Part shown: positions 50,194 through 64,000 of the stretch, in pieces
Position numbering within the stretch: position 1 is the first letter of the stretch
Layout: the number at the start of each line of letters is the position of its first letter
Origin: Rotaria macrura
Taxonomy: Eukaryota > Rotifera > Eurotatoria > Philodinida > Philodinidae
Assembly: GCA_900239685.1 (NCBI GenBank)
Contig: OENT01000066.1
Coordinates: forward strand, 1-64,000
Direction of reading: 5' to 3'
Length of the DNA: 64,000 bases
Program-made: the position numbers and the translations under genes
Notes under the pieces: model-generated
Seen by the model: only the letters and a program-made list of their open reading frames with translations
The model's database searches: none
Told to the model about the DNA's origin: nothing

Positions 50194-53100
50194 TTATTTT
50201 TCTTTATCTTTTGATTTTTTATTGGGTACATTTTCAGCACGTGAAACCGTTGATATTCCATTGACGAATTTTGTTGTAAATAAAACATTTGCATTTGAAA
50301 ACATGCCGTCTTTTAATGAAACAATTATAAATTGAGCATTGCGAAAGCTTTTTCTTATAACTAAACCAATATTTTGTGTATGTGACATATCTAAAGCAGC
50401 ATCGACTTCATCAAGAATATACAATGGTGCTGGACTATATTGAAGTAATGCTAAAACTAATGATAGACCAGCCAATGAACGTTGACCACCGCTTAATTCA
50501 TCTAATGTTTCTTTCCATAATGCACCGAATTGTACTTTTATTTCAAGACCTGTTAGAACAAGATCCTTTGGTGCACGATCAGCATCATGATGACCATTTA
50601 ATGATGTTAATTTTGCATTGGCATTGTGTAACAATGTTGAAAATATTTCACCAAATGATTTATTAACACGTTGCCATGCTATGCGTAATGCTTCTTGTTT
50701 TTTCTTATCCCATTCGGCAACAACACGTTCAATGTTAGCTTTATCTTTGAGTACTTTTTTTTGTTTAGTTAATAACTAGAATAAAGAAAATAGAAGCAAA
50801 CAAAAGATCTATGAAAAAGAAATATAGTCATGTTTTTCATCTACTAACGCTACTTATTCAATATACAAAATATTGTAGCGTGTAACAAATTTCACGGATT
50901 GATATCGAACTAACTGTATGTCTCGATAGAAGATCCATGAAATACAAAGTACAAGTCAACCGATATATCAAAAGTCAACGTATATCAAAGAAAGGAAGAC
51001 ACATCAATGATGATTCATTCATGATTAATGGTATGAGCACTGGTGGATCGTATCTCCTGTAGATCTATGTTTGACAAGTTTGTCATTCTACTACGGAGGG
51101 TATTATTTTAATAAATTTACAATGCGTCTTGATCAAGTCGAATTCAAAACATCGAGACATTACAGAGGTTGAATTTAGAATCTTTTTACTAATTGTCTTT
51201 ACTTCTCAGTTAAAACAGCAATCATGTTTGTCAATGGTCTAATTGCAAGACGAGATTAAATCTCAAGTAATTCAATTCTATATCCATTCTGAATGAACGC
51301 TCGATGCTTCTTCATGACATAATTCTATTTGTTTTGAAATTATCATGTTTCCATTCATCACAACAATACAGATTTCTCAATGTATGATCGATTCTACAAA
51401 GATCATCAATGAATTTAACTAGATATATCTCATCTCAGCAAGTCTGCGTATCTGTTAAACTTACTCAAGCGTGAATCAACTCATAATATCATAAATTTTT
51501 CTTTTTCTTTCACAAGTTTTTCAATGTGCATGGATGATTACTGAAATTGGATCTGTAGATTTTCATTGCTCACACTAATAGAAAAAATTCTTTTGTGCTA
51601 CTATTCAAAACGTCAACTTACTTGTTTATACATGGCTCGTTTTTGTTCTAATAAAGTCATAGCTCTTTCATCGACATGTTTACTCATTTTAGTAACTTTT
51701 TCTTTATCATCTTTAGCATCCTTTTGCATTTTTGTGATATTCATCGAAGCAAAATCAAATTGCCCGCCGGGTACACCAAATTTATCTTTTTCTTCGTCAA
51801 TCCATCGGCCATGTTTATCAATAATTAATTGTCGTCGTCGAACAGATTCTTTGACTATATTTTGTAGATCAACAATGGCATGCTTATTTTTTTCTAATTG
51901 TAATTCAATATCACGACGTTCTTTTATAAGTCTTTGTTCTTTTTGATGCAATGAATGTATACGATTATTATACTCAGTTAAGCGTGAACGTTTTGTTTGT
52001 AAATTTGAAAGTAATTCATTGACTTCACTTTGCTTATTTGATAATGTTTCAATAGCATCATTAAGAGATGTCGTACTAGTTTGTATTGTGTTACGCAGTG
52101 TATCCATATCGGATGTTAATGTATCAAGTTCAGCTCGTTGAGATTCACGTTGCATTTCCAAATCTGAACAAATAAAAATGTGTACAGTAACTTAGGAGAC
52201 GAAAATTTCGAGAGAAATATTTTTGTTCATTGTTTCAGCAACTGAAAGAACAATAGCCGAAGTTCGGTTCACGATATCGCATCATTTTTTGAATCTATTT
52301 TCGGTGTTTTTTTCCCTCATGATGACATTGAGCAGACATTTGAAAAATTATGCAAAAAAACAACTTTGAGAAAAGCATCAGTACACATCAACGTAGAGTC
52401 TAGCTTGGGATAAAATCTACTAATGAAATATATATGCCTACATACTATCTAATTTGTTTTCAAAATGAAACTTCGAAGTTACACTAAAATTCCTACAACC
52501 GAAATCTTGTCTGTGTTAGGTTAAGGATGCTATGTAAAACATTTTGAATACGACAGGCAAGATACAAGGACATTGTCTCGATCCATTTTACTTATACGCA
52601 TAGTAGAAGCTCAACAACACACCTTGTCTTGTCCTTTGACGATAATAAAAAATACGCACTTAGAAAAGATACTATTTCTATAGTAAATTCAAACTTGCAT
52701 GGAACATTCTACACAATGGATAAGTCAAAAATGCTGATTAGATTCAACACTATTTTTAAAATCAACTTTGACCAACGTGCATTCAAATTAAACATCGTAT
52801 TCATTAGAGTTTTGTGGATGCAGCAACAGATATTTTTCCGTGCATCTGTATTCTTTATTGGTAATCCTTTTTTGATCTATTCAAAAGTGTGACAACATTA
52901 TTGTTTGCTGATGTTCCATCAAAGACTAATATATATATATATATATATATATGATTCTCCGTAAAGATGTACAATCGATCATATGCAATGGATCTTAAGG
53001 ACTTTGAACATCAACATGATACCAATGACTATGAGTGAAAAAATTCATTTCTGAAAAAGAAGCTTTCCCTAGAGAAAACCATTTCGTACGTCAAAGTATC

Positions 53101-56100
53101 TATATTTTTCTCTTTGAGGATTGTAAATCGTAGCAAGTTGAATAGGAAATGAGTTGAGAAACTTGCATGAAATAATCATCAAGTTGATTGAATGGATTCG
53201 TCTTCTAGAAATAGAAGTTGTCAAACTTCACATTGATATCAAGACTCAGCATAGTCAATTATTCCTTTAACTCGTAGGTTCGATAGAAAAAAGTGATTAA
53301 ACATCGACGCACATCGATTATATTTATATATGGGTTTTTTCTTCGTTAAGAAATTCTATAGTACATGATGAACGATGGATAATAAATTACCTTTGATATG
53401 TGTTTGCATTTCTCTTGAACGTTTTTGACTCAATTCGACTTGTTTTTCAGCTTTTTTCATTAATTGTTCAATTTCAGCGAGTTCTTTTTTCTTGGCTTCA
53501 CCTTCGTTTTTAAATAATTTTTCTAATTCACTTATTTTATCATTTAGAATTTTCTCTTCTCGACGTTGCTCATCGAAGTCCTTTTTATAATCCGATTCTT
53601 GTTGTTCTAAAGTTGTTATGTCGGTTTGTAGACGATGTTCATCATTTTGTGCTAATTTTAATTCTAACAATTGCATTTCATTGGTCAATGAGTCAATCTG
53701 TTGTTGTAAATTTTGATGTTGAACATAATCTCGTTCAAGTTTATTCAATTCTTGACGATTATTTGAATTATATTGTCGAATATTTTCTTCTAACTGATTC
53801 ATTTCAGCAACGATTTCAAGTAATGTTGGTCCACGATTTGCTCCACCACGATCACCACCTGATAGAATACCAGCTGGATTATAAACATCACCATCAAGTG
53901 TGATAGCCATTGCATTTAAACCTAGTTTTTCATCGAATGCAACACGTTGCGCAATATCTGACGTTGAGCAAATAATTGTTGAACCAAATACATAGTTCAT
54001 CAATGTTTCATATTTCGAATGATCATAATTAACAAGATCTTTTGCTAGAAATATTGAATTAGGATCACCTAATTCACGTCGTGCAGATTCAACTTTATTC
54101 TTTGGTATCAGATTCGATGTTATGCGATTTAATGGAACGAATGTTATACGTTTTTTTAAATCACCATGTTTAAATAGAAGTTTACCTAAAGATAGCAATA
54201 GACGTATTTCAAGATTTAGATTTTTGTCAGGTTTTATTTTCATGCAAAACGTAGGTAACGCACAGACAAAAAAGCTCTCGGTTCTTCGGTGATACAGAAG
54301 GAGTGATAAATCCTGCTAACTACTCCATGCTCATGAATTTCGAGAAAGAGTATTTTTATAGCTGAACGATAGGGCTATCTTTTGGTCAAGAGAAAACATT
54401 CGCAACTTGAAAAGTGAGTGAACTTTTGAGAAAAAATTAAATAACGCACCAACGCTAACTTTCAAAACGATTTTCGCAGGTCTAAACTTTTGCTTCGTAC
54501 TTGGAAATATCACTTGGGACATCAATGTAACAATGTTCATTTGTATTTCAAGCTACATTTACATGAAAAAGCTGAATTTTGCCTGGTAAACATCATTTAG
54601 TTTGGTAATTATTAAAAATAAACTAGATAGATCAACGCAGGATCTACGAAAACTTACATGACTAAGATCTGTTGTTTCATCTCGGAAAACTTGAGCGCTC
54701 AACTTCAATCATGCTAGTTGACCATTAGCCAGTTTGTATGTTCTTTTTTTGTTAGAAAATATGATTCAGTATTTGACGAGAGGATTCTGTCTTATTGATT
54801 GTCATTCTCCAAACAACTTTCGTTTCATTTTTCCAGCATGTTGCTTTGTTTTTAGATGAATACGGATATGTCTTGTTTATAATTACGAATGCAATACAAT
54901 TTCATTCTAAAGTACTGTGAGTTTAAACGTCAATCACTCGCATAAGAAAATGATAGGACTGATGTCTGTTTCTATGAACATTCAGAAGTGAGTATTAGAA
55001 AGCAGTATTTTCTGATTTATTGTAAGAAGAATCAAGTGCGATTTCAAAATATTTTGCGTATGAAAGTAATAAGAATGTCTCAAACTTTACTGGTAGATCA
55101 AAACGCATCTAACAATGGGATAGATTTGACATAGAGGTTCCCGTGCACTCGAGAACTAAAAGGGATTTACTTCGATTTCACAAAAATCTATGGAACCAAC
55201 TACTTATTTTCCGCATTGTATTTGTTAGAAAATAATCTCAAGTATATAGAAGAGATGAATATCATTTTTGCCTATGAAACTAAAGAACTTTCTGCATGCT
55301 TGTATTAACAATAGAACAAAAGATGCCTCAAGAATTTTAGAATAATGATTTATTGAATGGGCTTGAAGAATCGATGAAGCTCAATTTGATACTTAAAACC
55401 ATTCGATATGCAATAAGATACCGTATAGGTCTTTATATCTCATTGACAAGTTCAAATTCACACATCATGTGTCTCTTACTTGTTTCATCAGTATCAACAA
55501 CGACATTGAATAGTTTTCCTCCGGCAGTTAGTTCTAATGCTTGAGCATATTTTCTATCATTAATATTGAATAGAGTAGCTACTAAACCATGTACATGTTT
55601 AGCTCGATCAAAATTCGCCGTTGGATTCGAATATTGAAAATCTAATTGATGATTTTGACGTTTCATTTGTTGTAAACGATTTTGATCGCGTGCCATTTTT
55701 TCATCATCGTTTCGAACATCAGTACGAAATTGTTTCAAACGTTCAACATCGAATTGTAATTTAGCTAAATCTTTTTCACATTGAGTCAATAGAGATTTTT
55801 TCTTATCGAATTCTGTACGCATGGATGAATATGTTCCTTGTTTCGATGTTAAAGATTTTTGTTCAAGACGAAGTTTTTTCAATTCACCCGTTGAATGATC
55901 AATCTAATCAGGAAAAAAAATTGGAAATCAATTTTAGACAAACCGAATTTTTAGCGAGGTTAAATTTCAAGAAAACAAACTCGTTGTTGAAGTTGTTTGA
56001 TTTTTGTTGCAACTTCTCCGCGTTGTTCTTTATATTTATCTAATTTTTCTTTATTTGTCAGTCGACTATCATCATTGGGGCCGTGTGTAGCTTGTGAACT

Positions 56101-57723
56101 ACTACCAACCACTGCTGTGCCTGTACTAACAGCTTCATGACGTCTTTGTAATTGTTTGACATGTTCAGATTCGGTAAGAACTTTTTTATCTAGTTCAACT
56201 AATTGTTCGCGACTTGATTCGATATTTTTCTCTAGTTGTTCAATTGAAGTTGTTAATTGTTTATGTTGTTGGTCAGAATCAGTTAGTTGTTGTTTATATT
56301 GAGATAATTGTTTAGATAAACGATCATTATCATTGGTTATATTACGAAGTTCAACTAATTGTTTATCATAAACAGTTTGTAATTCAGATACTTCATTGCC
56401 CACGTCTAGAATAATAATTCGAAGATTGCTTTTTTTTTTCCAATTAAAACACTAGCAAATGATTAGAATTCAAAATGAAACACAAATAGGAATATCTTTT
56501 TCTATCATTGAATTAAAACGAAATAAGACTCTTTTCATTAATTATGAAATTCAAGTATAGCTGACGTTCTAATTCCTTTGAATGAATTAGTTTTGATCAG
56601 CACCTAACACAAGAAACAATATCGGATATGTTCGAACAATGCTGTCGAATCAATCGTGCATTTTTGAGTAATTATATCAACATAGAATAGTTGACTAGAC
56701 AATGTTCTTTAATTACCGAATAAATAATATCGCATAGACATAATCGATCTTGTATTTCAAGAAGTCATGAAAGAAAAAACACGTCACACTAAATATTTAA
56801 ACTCACTTTCATTTCTTTCTTTTTCGATAACTTTAACTTCACTATGAATTTCTTGAATTTCTTCAGCGATAACTTCATTTCTGTCTTGATATTCATGCGT
56901 TTGAGATGCCATATTTTCAACATCAAGTTCTGTTTGTTTAACTGATGTTATTAGTTGCCAATATTCATAGGCAATCAATTGATCGTTTAATAACTTGTAA
57001 CGTTTCTTCAATTCTGTATACATTTTATAATTTTGTTCATCTTGTTGTAATTTATTAATCGTTGGCGTTATATCTGTATCAATGGTGGTACGAATTTCTT
57101 TTAATTTATCATCTTTCTTGGCTATTGTTTTTAAAGCTTCGGCTTTTTTCTGATCGTACATACGTGTACCAGCAGCTTCTTCGATTAAACCAAGAATTTC
57201 TTGTGGTTTCGATTTTGATACTTTGGTTACTTGACCTTGCAAAATAAGAAAGCGTGGATTATTAACATTCAATGAAACAGATTTAAATAAATCGTGTATT
57301 GCTGATTGTGTTGCATTTTTTCCGTTTAACAAATATTTCGATTTATTTGATTCAACGATTCTTGTTACAGTTAATTCATCGACTAGAACAGAACATTTTC
57401 AAAAGGAAAATTTTCGACAAGAAACTCTTACACATCTTGTAACCATCAGGTGCTTGCTCTTTATTTCGATTGTCAAACATAATTGAAACACTTGCTCGTG
57501 TTACACCAGCTGTACCTTGTTTGTAGATAAAATCTGATAGAGCTTGGGCACGAACTTGAGATAAAGATGTTATGCCCATAACAAAACATATTGAATCGAG
57601 TATATTCGATTTGCCACTACCATTTAAACCTGTTATAGCATTAAAATGTTCATCAAACGGGCCAACAGTTGTTCGGGTAGCATACGATTTGAAACCTTCG
57701 AGAACAACTTCACGTATGTGCAT
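50194..57723 (-). CDS. SMC2: SMC2, condensin core ATPase subunit, 7 exons
   Basis: Minus-strand exons 57723-57432, 57382-56807, 56405-55981, 55903-55480, 54185-53391, 52163-51622 and 50775-50194 join to about 1211 aa, close to the usual 1190-1200. The start [14 protein letters not shown] is the SMC2 N-terminus; an open frame five codons upstream begins only with GTG. Walker A GLNGSGKS lies at 32-39. The first coiled coil is followed by a hinge about 520-680 ([44 protein letters not shown]), then the second coiled coil. The ABC signature LSGGQRS lies at 1112-1118 and Walker B/D-loop [12 protein letters not shown] at about 1136-1147. SMC2 pairs with SMC4 in condensin, which extrudes DNA loops in mitosis. 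All ATPase motifs are intact. Four introns are 0.4-1.3 kb, large for this window. Confidence 0.96.
52929..52952. repeat. (TA)n microsatellite in an SMC2 intron
   Basis: About 12 AT/TA dinucleotides inside the intron between SMC2 exons 5 and 6. Confidence 0.9.
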
Positions 57724-60501
57724 CTTGACAAGAGGCACGAAATGAATTGAATAGTGTTTTCCTTTTTATTCGTTTAATGATTTTCTTTGTTTCTTCTGAA
57801 AAATATATAAAAGAATGTTAGAAATGGCAAATCAACAATGGAGATAGATGGCGTTTCGTTTACATGCTATTCAATTTTACATATAAATTATACAGGTTTC
57901 TTTTTGACTCTGAATGTTGTCAATACTAAGCAAAGATCCTTTTCTAGAAAGAATCTATCATTTAAAGTATTTGATCCATCATTACAACTTTTATTTTGTC
58001 CAAGAGTATCAAAATAATCCTATTCATTTCATGTATTTTCTAATCGATCTAGATGGGTTTCACTGATATCTCGTATATATATATTCAAAAATAGCTGTAA
58101 AGAAAATCTTAACAGAGTTTCAGTTGGCAAGACTTCATTCGTAACATAGTCAAGATCATTCTACTGATGTTTCCATCTCAAACAATTTCGTAATCATTGA
58201 AACACTCTAAAACTTTTAATGAAAAGAAATATGTTTTTCTATCGTAATATTCCATTATGAGAAAAAACTCGTCCGAAAACAAGTTTTCAAGAGCAGATAA
58301 CTTCAATATCAAAAACAGTTTTCCACTGAAATTTTAAAAGTGTTCCACTCGTTGTCCGTCCTTTTTTCATTAGCAAATATTTAGGTTGCTATTGTGTTGT
58401 TCGATTTTATTTACTATTGTCTATGAGCAAGGCGCTCAGATAAATAGTGTTCATATGAAATATTTTTTAGTACTATCGTTAGTCTTTTAAAACACTGTTC
58501 AAAATTTCCTTTTTCGGATAAAACCGATGGCAGAAAGTATATTCGATCCGAATTTATATATACATACTATTGAGTCTGAGAAAATGCAAATCGTTCGGAA
58601 GAAAAATACTACTTGAATTTGTTCGATTAAGAAAAACTTTTATATCACTGTTAATAGTAAAGCTTCATCTTAGAAATGAGCTCAATTCGAGTTCCATAAC
58701 TTCACCAGACATAGATCAGAATACTGAAACACTAATTTATTTCTATCAAGTTTGAAAGAATTCTAAAAAAATCATTGGTTCTAATATAACTCGCTATGGC
58801 GTAACAGTTTAAAGATAAAATAAAACGTAGCATAGTGTAAATGACACTGTTACGTATTCTGATGTTAGTTATCACATACGTAGTTGGTTATAACTTTCGA
58901 ACGGACAATCTTGCCAGTTGAAGCTCTCTCATAAATAATTTTTTCAACATGTGTACAATGTGTCAATGAAAACTGAATGAATTGACTAATGATCTTTCCT
59001 AGAAACTAATAATATTTGACTTGATTTTCAACTAGGATCAACTAACGAAACCCTTTGAATATTTTTACTCGATTAGTTTTGTTTGAATTGTAGATCATAG
59101 ATTTGATATATTACACTGATCATCAGATGAAAATAACCTTCAAATAGGATGAATAAAAGTATCAACAGAGAATTATATTTACTCCGGTTACGAAAAGTTA
59201 CAGAAGATGTATTTTTTTCAGATGATATTATTGTTATTATTCTTTTAGATCATTCGATCCAAGAATATTAGTTTCTTATTCATTGAAAATTGATTCAGGA
59301 AAGTTCCTATATGGAAAGAAACTGATACTCTCTGTGTTAAGAAAATGAATCTTAATATTTGTGTGACATTCCGTGCAAAATAGATATATTTGATATGGAA
59401 TGTTGGGCGAATAAAAAATTAGTAGCCATACTCAAAATACACATTTCAGTTTAGTTATTCATCAGGTCAGAGATTATCATCTTATAGAATGTATGACATT
59501 CTAGAGAAAAAAAACGAAAGTGACTCTTGATGACAAAATCAGAACGTAATAATCACTCATTGACAAGAAGATTAACTTTGTGTTCGATGAAGCTTCATTA
59601 AATATGACTAATCAGCATCATTATCAACAATATCTTAGAAACTATTCAAAAACAGAACTGTTATGCGTTCATAAATATAATTACTATTTAAATTAAAAAT
59701 CCAGAAAAGATTTCTCAATTCATATAGTCATACTCGCATTAGAATTGATGAATGAGGAGAAAAAGGAAAAAGAAATCTATCAAAAACCGTTGCGCAAGAA
59801 AACATGAGCGATGAAGTACAAACAATGTAAGTGATTTCAACATGTTTACTTCATGATTGATTTAACTACTGTACAACAATATCGTTTAACAAGATTTTTT
59901 TCTCGATCAAACAGAATTATCATCATACGACACATTGATAAATCATGTAATCTCTAAATAAAATCATCCATTATCAATAACGATGTGGAGCACATGTTCT
60001 ATTCGAGTCAAGCAACTAACGTACACATTTCATTGTTATGTGAAGGCTGTTCTTAGATTTCAGTTCACCATGGTTAACTGATTCATTCTTCAAGAGAACT
60101 ACCAATGAGCAATATTCAACTAGAATATATCTTTAACCTATGAAAATAATTGATTCATTTCACAAGATTAATCTATAAAAAAAAAGTTGATGCATAGAAT
60201 ATTACATCTGATCATCAAACAATCGAACGAGCATTGAAATTTCTCTCTGGTTATGATGCATTGATACAACTATTATGATTTTTTTGTAAACAGTTATAAC
60301 TGTTCATAACATGTAGCGAAGAGTTGTTTTCAATGTTATTGTGTAGATCTCAGCGGAATTCATTAGTCTGGAAGCTCAGTTGACATTAGAATAAAACTAT
60401 TATGCATTGACATAGTCTAATGATCATTTTCCCATTGGAATTTGTCATTGAACTGGAACTCTAACAAAAAACGATATTCTGTACGAAATCGATTAATTCA
60501 T

Positions 60502-60744
60502 ATGAAAAATTATTGTTTCTATTTATTGTTGGTTGCTTTGTTTATGGTAGTTTTAAAAACAAATCGTCATTTTTTTATCGAGCCTATCAATAAACTGGAA
60601 ATAGCATTATTAGTAGCTATTTTTATGCAAGCCTCTTTTTTATTTATTGCTTTATCAAATACATCAAACGTTCGTGCTCTGTTTTTCACCATTGATCATA
60701 TTTCCACATCGATGGAAGTGTCTTCATCTGTGATTCCCACTTAG
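60502..60744 (+). CDS. Hypothetical small two-helix membrane ORF
   Basis: From the ATG at 60502 this ORF gives about 80 aa; the open frame reaches back to about 60442 without an ATG. Two hydrophobic segments are visible, YCFYLLLVALFMVVL near the start and IALLVAIFMQASFLFIAL in the middle, then a serine-rich end. I do not recognise a family. It stands alone in 6 kb of AT-rich sequence, where T-rich codons yield hydrophobic peptides by chance, so it may be spurious or one exon of a larger gene. Confidence 0.22.
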   Translation: MKNYCFYLLLVALFMVVLKTNRHFFIEPINKLEIALLVAIFMQASFLFIALSNTSNVRALFFTIDHISTSMEVSSSVIPT

Positions 60745-63700
60745 TTGTTGTGTCGAAAAGTTGTTGCAACTTCTACATAGGACTATGTACTGGATAAGTT
60801 TTGCTTTCGACACGACTGAAATACTGTTTGACAATGTGCTACACTATATGAAACTGTCAAAGTAAGGTTAGAATGAATTTTCACTATTAATACGATTTAT
60901 TTAAATTTGAAAGTCCTACACATACATATATATATAGCATTGAGAAGCTTTTTATTTCACTCGAATATGAAAATATTGAATGACAAATAAAATGTTTTTT
61001 AATTATGTGCGATTAAGAATAAGAATGTATTGAAAGATACATATATCTTTAAAGGTTCAACGATTTAAAAATATTGGAGTCTAGTTATCAGAAAGGTAAT
61101 TAAAATTGAAAATCTTTTGTCTCAATAGTATAGTTTATTGGTTTGAGGATATAATCATTCTTGATAACACTGACACGGAAATATTTAAATAACATGCTGT
61201 AAGTAAGAATAAAGAGCAAACATCAATTTGTTTATTTTTTTTTAATTTATGAAGTTTGTTTTCTGTTCTAAGAAGTTGAAGCATTATTCTATTTACGAGA
61301 AAAAAACATTAGAAATTGTGCAATACTAGTTCGTTTTGAAATTCTCTTCGTTATGCAGCCATCGTTAATTACAATCGTTATTTGAAAGGAAATAAAGGGG
61401 TGTACTCTTAAAAGTAGAAAGCAATCAGTCAGTGTAAACAAGTTCGTTCAGCTTGCTTATCATGTTCAGATTTTGTCAGGATCGAATAAGCAAATTCAAC
61501 AAAAGATGAAAGCCTCAACGGTACCTCTGACGTGTATAGTATACCTAAAATAATATCATACGATACAATGATCGAATCAGAAGTGTTGTAGGATGAAGAA
61601 AATTTCCCCAGTGCATTGATAGACTTCTGTTTGAATATGATTTAAACATAGAATTTATCAACAATATAATTATAAGAATTAACCTATGATCTTCTATCAT
61701 TTATCTTTTACGTATTCAAAGTCATGGATAAAGAACCGAATGACTCTGCAGACAGATTTCACATTGTTTAGTGTTGAAGCGATATTAAAATCTTGCCGAT
61801 AATATTCGTAGAGTTATTTTCGTACATAGTTTGAAATTGATAGTAGAAACTACGTAGTGTTAAAAATAGTCCGATCAGTGCAATTTTTTCTTTAAAATAG
61901 ACATAGTATAGTAGACGAAGAAAATACTTTAATTAACTTCAAAGATTCGCCGTACTCTGTGCATGCATAATAAGAGAATTAACTACGATTCATTGCCCGG
62001 TGAATATCAATAAGTATATCTTTTGTTTAAAAAAGAACATTTTGACATAATTAATAGTCCAAGAAGTAATTATAGGTTATGCTATTGATCAAAACCGCTT
62101 AGATGTAAGAATAACTTACAAATAATTTTCATACGGTTTTTTTCGTGTCCTTAACATATGAAACGTATGCTTGATTTGTCAATAAATCATCTTCATTTAT
62201 TCATCCAAATACTGATAATCATAAGTGATGCGTTCAAAAATAATGATTCAGTTGAAATTATCATATCGAAAAAACAGAACATCGGATTAAATCTCAGAAA
62301 TTCCACTTTTCTCAATTTTCCGACAACTTACTATGAGTTGACATAAAAGAAAAACTGGCACAAGTAAATATTGAGACATTCTGAAACATATATTCGAATA
62401 TATAAGTAGAATGTCTACTCTTTCGATTCTTCAACAGCATTCACTAATCATTGACTTGTTGAAATTCAATAATTGTGTAATATCATCATATGCAATGTAA
62501 AATAGAAACAATACAAGTGAATAAAAGCAAATGAATCGAATGTTACTCAAACACAGGAGGTCTTCATGTCTTAAGCAATAGATAAATCAATTTGAACGAT
62601 TTCAAAATGGAAAAAAACAGAATGCTTCATAGCTTTAGTAGTTATGAAAAATGATGGATTGTTCGATTTAAAATTTACCTTATGTTTTCATTTTTTTTTA
62701 TATAGATACAGTTGGTATCTAATAGATTCTGAGGAAGAATAAATTGAAATCGTAAAGAGCCTTGTTTTGATGAACATGCGTAAAAGACATTGCAGCCAGT
62801 AATGATGAAGCGTAGAAAGAGGCAGACATAGCATGCTTAATGCGCTCAAATTCGGAATATATCCTATTATTAACACTCCTTATTACTAGATGTTTTTCAT
62901 ATGCATTGAAGGAGTATAGCATCTTTGATAATAAATCAACTTTTAGACCGTTTTTGAGGAAATTAAGAAGATTATTAAGAATCATAACCATCTCTTTATC
63001 GTGCCGCTCGCTGTTTATCTGGCAGTAACACATATAAGATTTTAGATATGAAATTCTGAATGTCAAATGATGTGTCTCATGACAATAGAAAGTCTCTTCC
63101 GAATGAAATCCGGTAGTATATTTTTATACATTCAAGTTTCATCGTTTCTTAGCCATGTTTGGAATAAGCCTAGAAATGTTTGAATAAAATTAGTAATCGA
63201 AACAAAACTCATTTGAACGTTCTTCATCTCAGGGAAAAATATTTTTGTACTATTGATTTATATTGAATAGACAGTATTCAAATTATTATTCATTGTACTG
63301 CTGGCCTATTGAGAGTGTAGAAGAATATTAAACAAAAAGATACCATAGGGAAATAAATCAAAATAGTAGGACAACATAGAAGTTACGTTTAGCACAAATC
63401 AGTAGAATGTGATCGATTCTCTCTTCGATTTTAACAATCATGTTTTAGTTTAACTTACTCAATGCAAAATGATGGAATGGGTCTAGGCAAATACTTATTT
63501 TTATATTATCATTCACTATAATTTTCTTCTATAGAGCCGTAACAGAATAATACGCATGTAACATTTTCACCTTCATATTTCTAATTATTGTTATTATAAT
63601 GAAAATTGAAAAATGATGATTCTTTTATCAGTCATAAATTTCGAAAAAAAAAGCAGATAGTTAAAAATAAACTACACACGCAATTATATCGTGCCGTCTC

Positions 63701-63902
63701 AAATCTTTGTAAAGGCGATAAGGATAATTCTTACAGAACATTCTACTCAGAATGTTTATCGAAAATCATTTACAGGAAATATCATGACAATTATAGATTA
63801 CTTGTTTATAATTTGTATTCTAGATTTTGAATATTTATCTTCCTCATATTCATTGCTACAAGGTAAATTTCTTCATCTTAGATTGACATGATATTTAGGA
63901 GC

Positions 63903-63920
63903 AGTAGTAGTAGTAGTAGT
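63903..63920. repeat. (AGT)n microsatellite
   Basis: Six uninterrupted AGT trinucleotides. Confidence 0.9.
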
Positions 63921-64000
63921 TATATTTAACATATCACTCCTTATGGGTAGCCAATGAATTTTCTGATCTTTGAATAGCTGAAAGAAAACATTGCGTGATT

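Larger units (their letters stand above)
57724..64000. other. Long AT-rich region without a recognised gene
   Basis: The left end should hold the SMC2 promoter and 5' untranslated region. Beyond it, about 6.2 kb show no recognisable protein domain, tRNA box pair or repeat array, apart from an AGT microsatellite at 63903-63920 and the weak ORF near 60.5 kb. ORFs at 62158-62346, 62719-63066 (minus) and 63606-63891 resemble no family known to me. A gene with very short exons could be missed by eye. Confidence 0.45.

Noticed and set aside
53613-53903. Plus-strand ORFs across SMC2, Rab1 and FAM161 exons
   Set aside because: They are antisense shadows of well-supported coding exons.

Overview
The window is animal (eukaryotic) DNA. 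It has AT-rich spacers, genes split by GT-AG introns (many of 45-60 bp, a few of 0.5-1.3 kb) and metazoan gene families. The compact introns, transposon remnants and gene style would suit a bdelloid rotifer or another small-genome lophotrochozoan. That placement is inference; no single base pattern proves it.

Left end (1-12.9 kb): no host gene was found. It holds a diverged array of about 21 units of a 92-bp satellite, followed by a G/T-rich tail of about 1.1 kb. A second, more decayed locus of the same satellite and tail lies at 8.86-10.99 kb and includes inverted units. Between and inside these are a 652-bp hAT-type MITE with a perfect 8-bp target duplication, a 65-bp near-palindromic hAT-type MITE inserted in the second satellite locus, three GC-rich islands with short motifs in both orientations, and a 112-bp minisatellite.

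Gene region (12.9-57.7 kb): three genes lie on the plus strand, then four on the minus strand. Plus: a 28-exon polycystin-1 family gene (12.9-26.2 kb; about 2851 aa, LamG-WSC-PKD-REJ-GPS-PLAT-channel); a PDZ-ZZ-ZZ-protein kinase gene (27.7-31.5 kb; about 768 aa); and a HEMK1-type glutamine methyltransferase (32.3-33.2 kb). Minus: an SLC35A4-like transporter whose stop lies 2 bp from the HEMK1 stop; a FAM161-family ciliary/centrosomal protein (37.7-41.1 kb); Rab1 (46.0-46.9 kb); and the condensin subunit SMC2 (50.2-57.7 kb). All seven coding models stay in frame from start to stop across their inferred splice sites.

Two copies of a 0.56-kb dispersed repeat lie in the spacers at 42.85 and 48.73 kb. 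The last 6.3 kb (57.7-64 kb) has no recognised gene, only a weak two-helix ORF near 60.5 kb. The genes do not form one pathway: polycystin and FAM161 both belong to cilium biology, Rab1 and SLC35A4 to the Golgi/secretory route, SMC2 to chromosome condensation and HEMK1 to translation termination.
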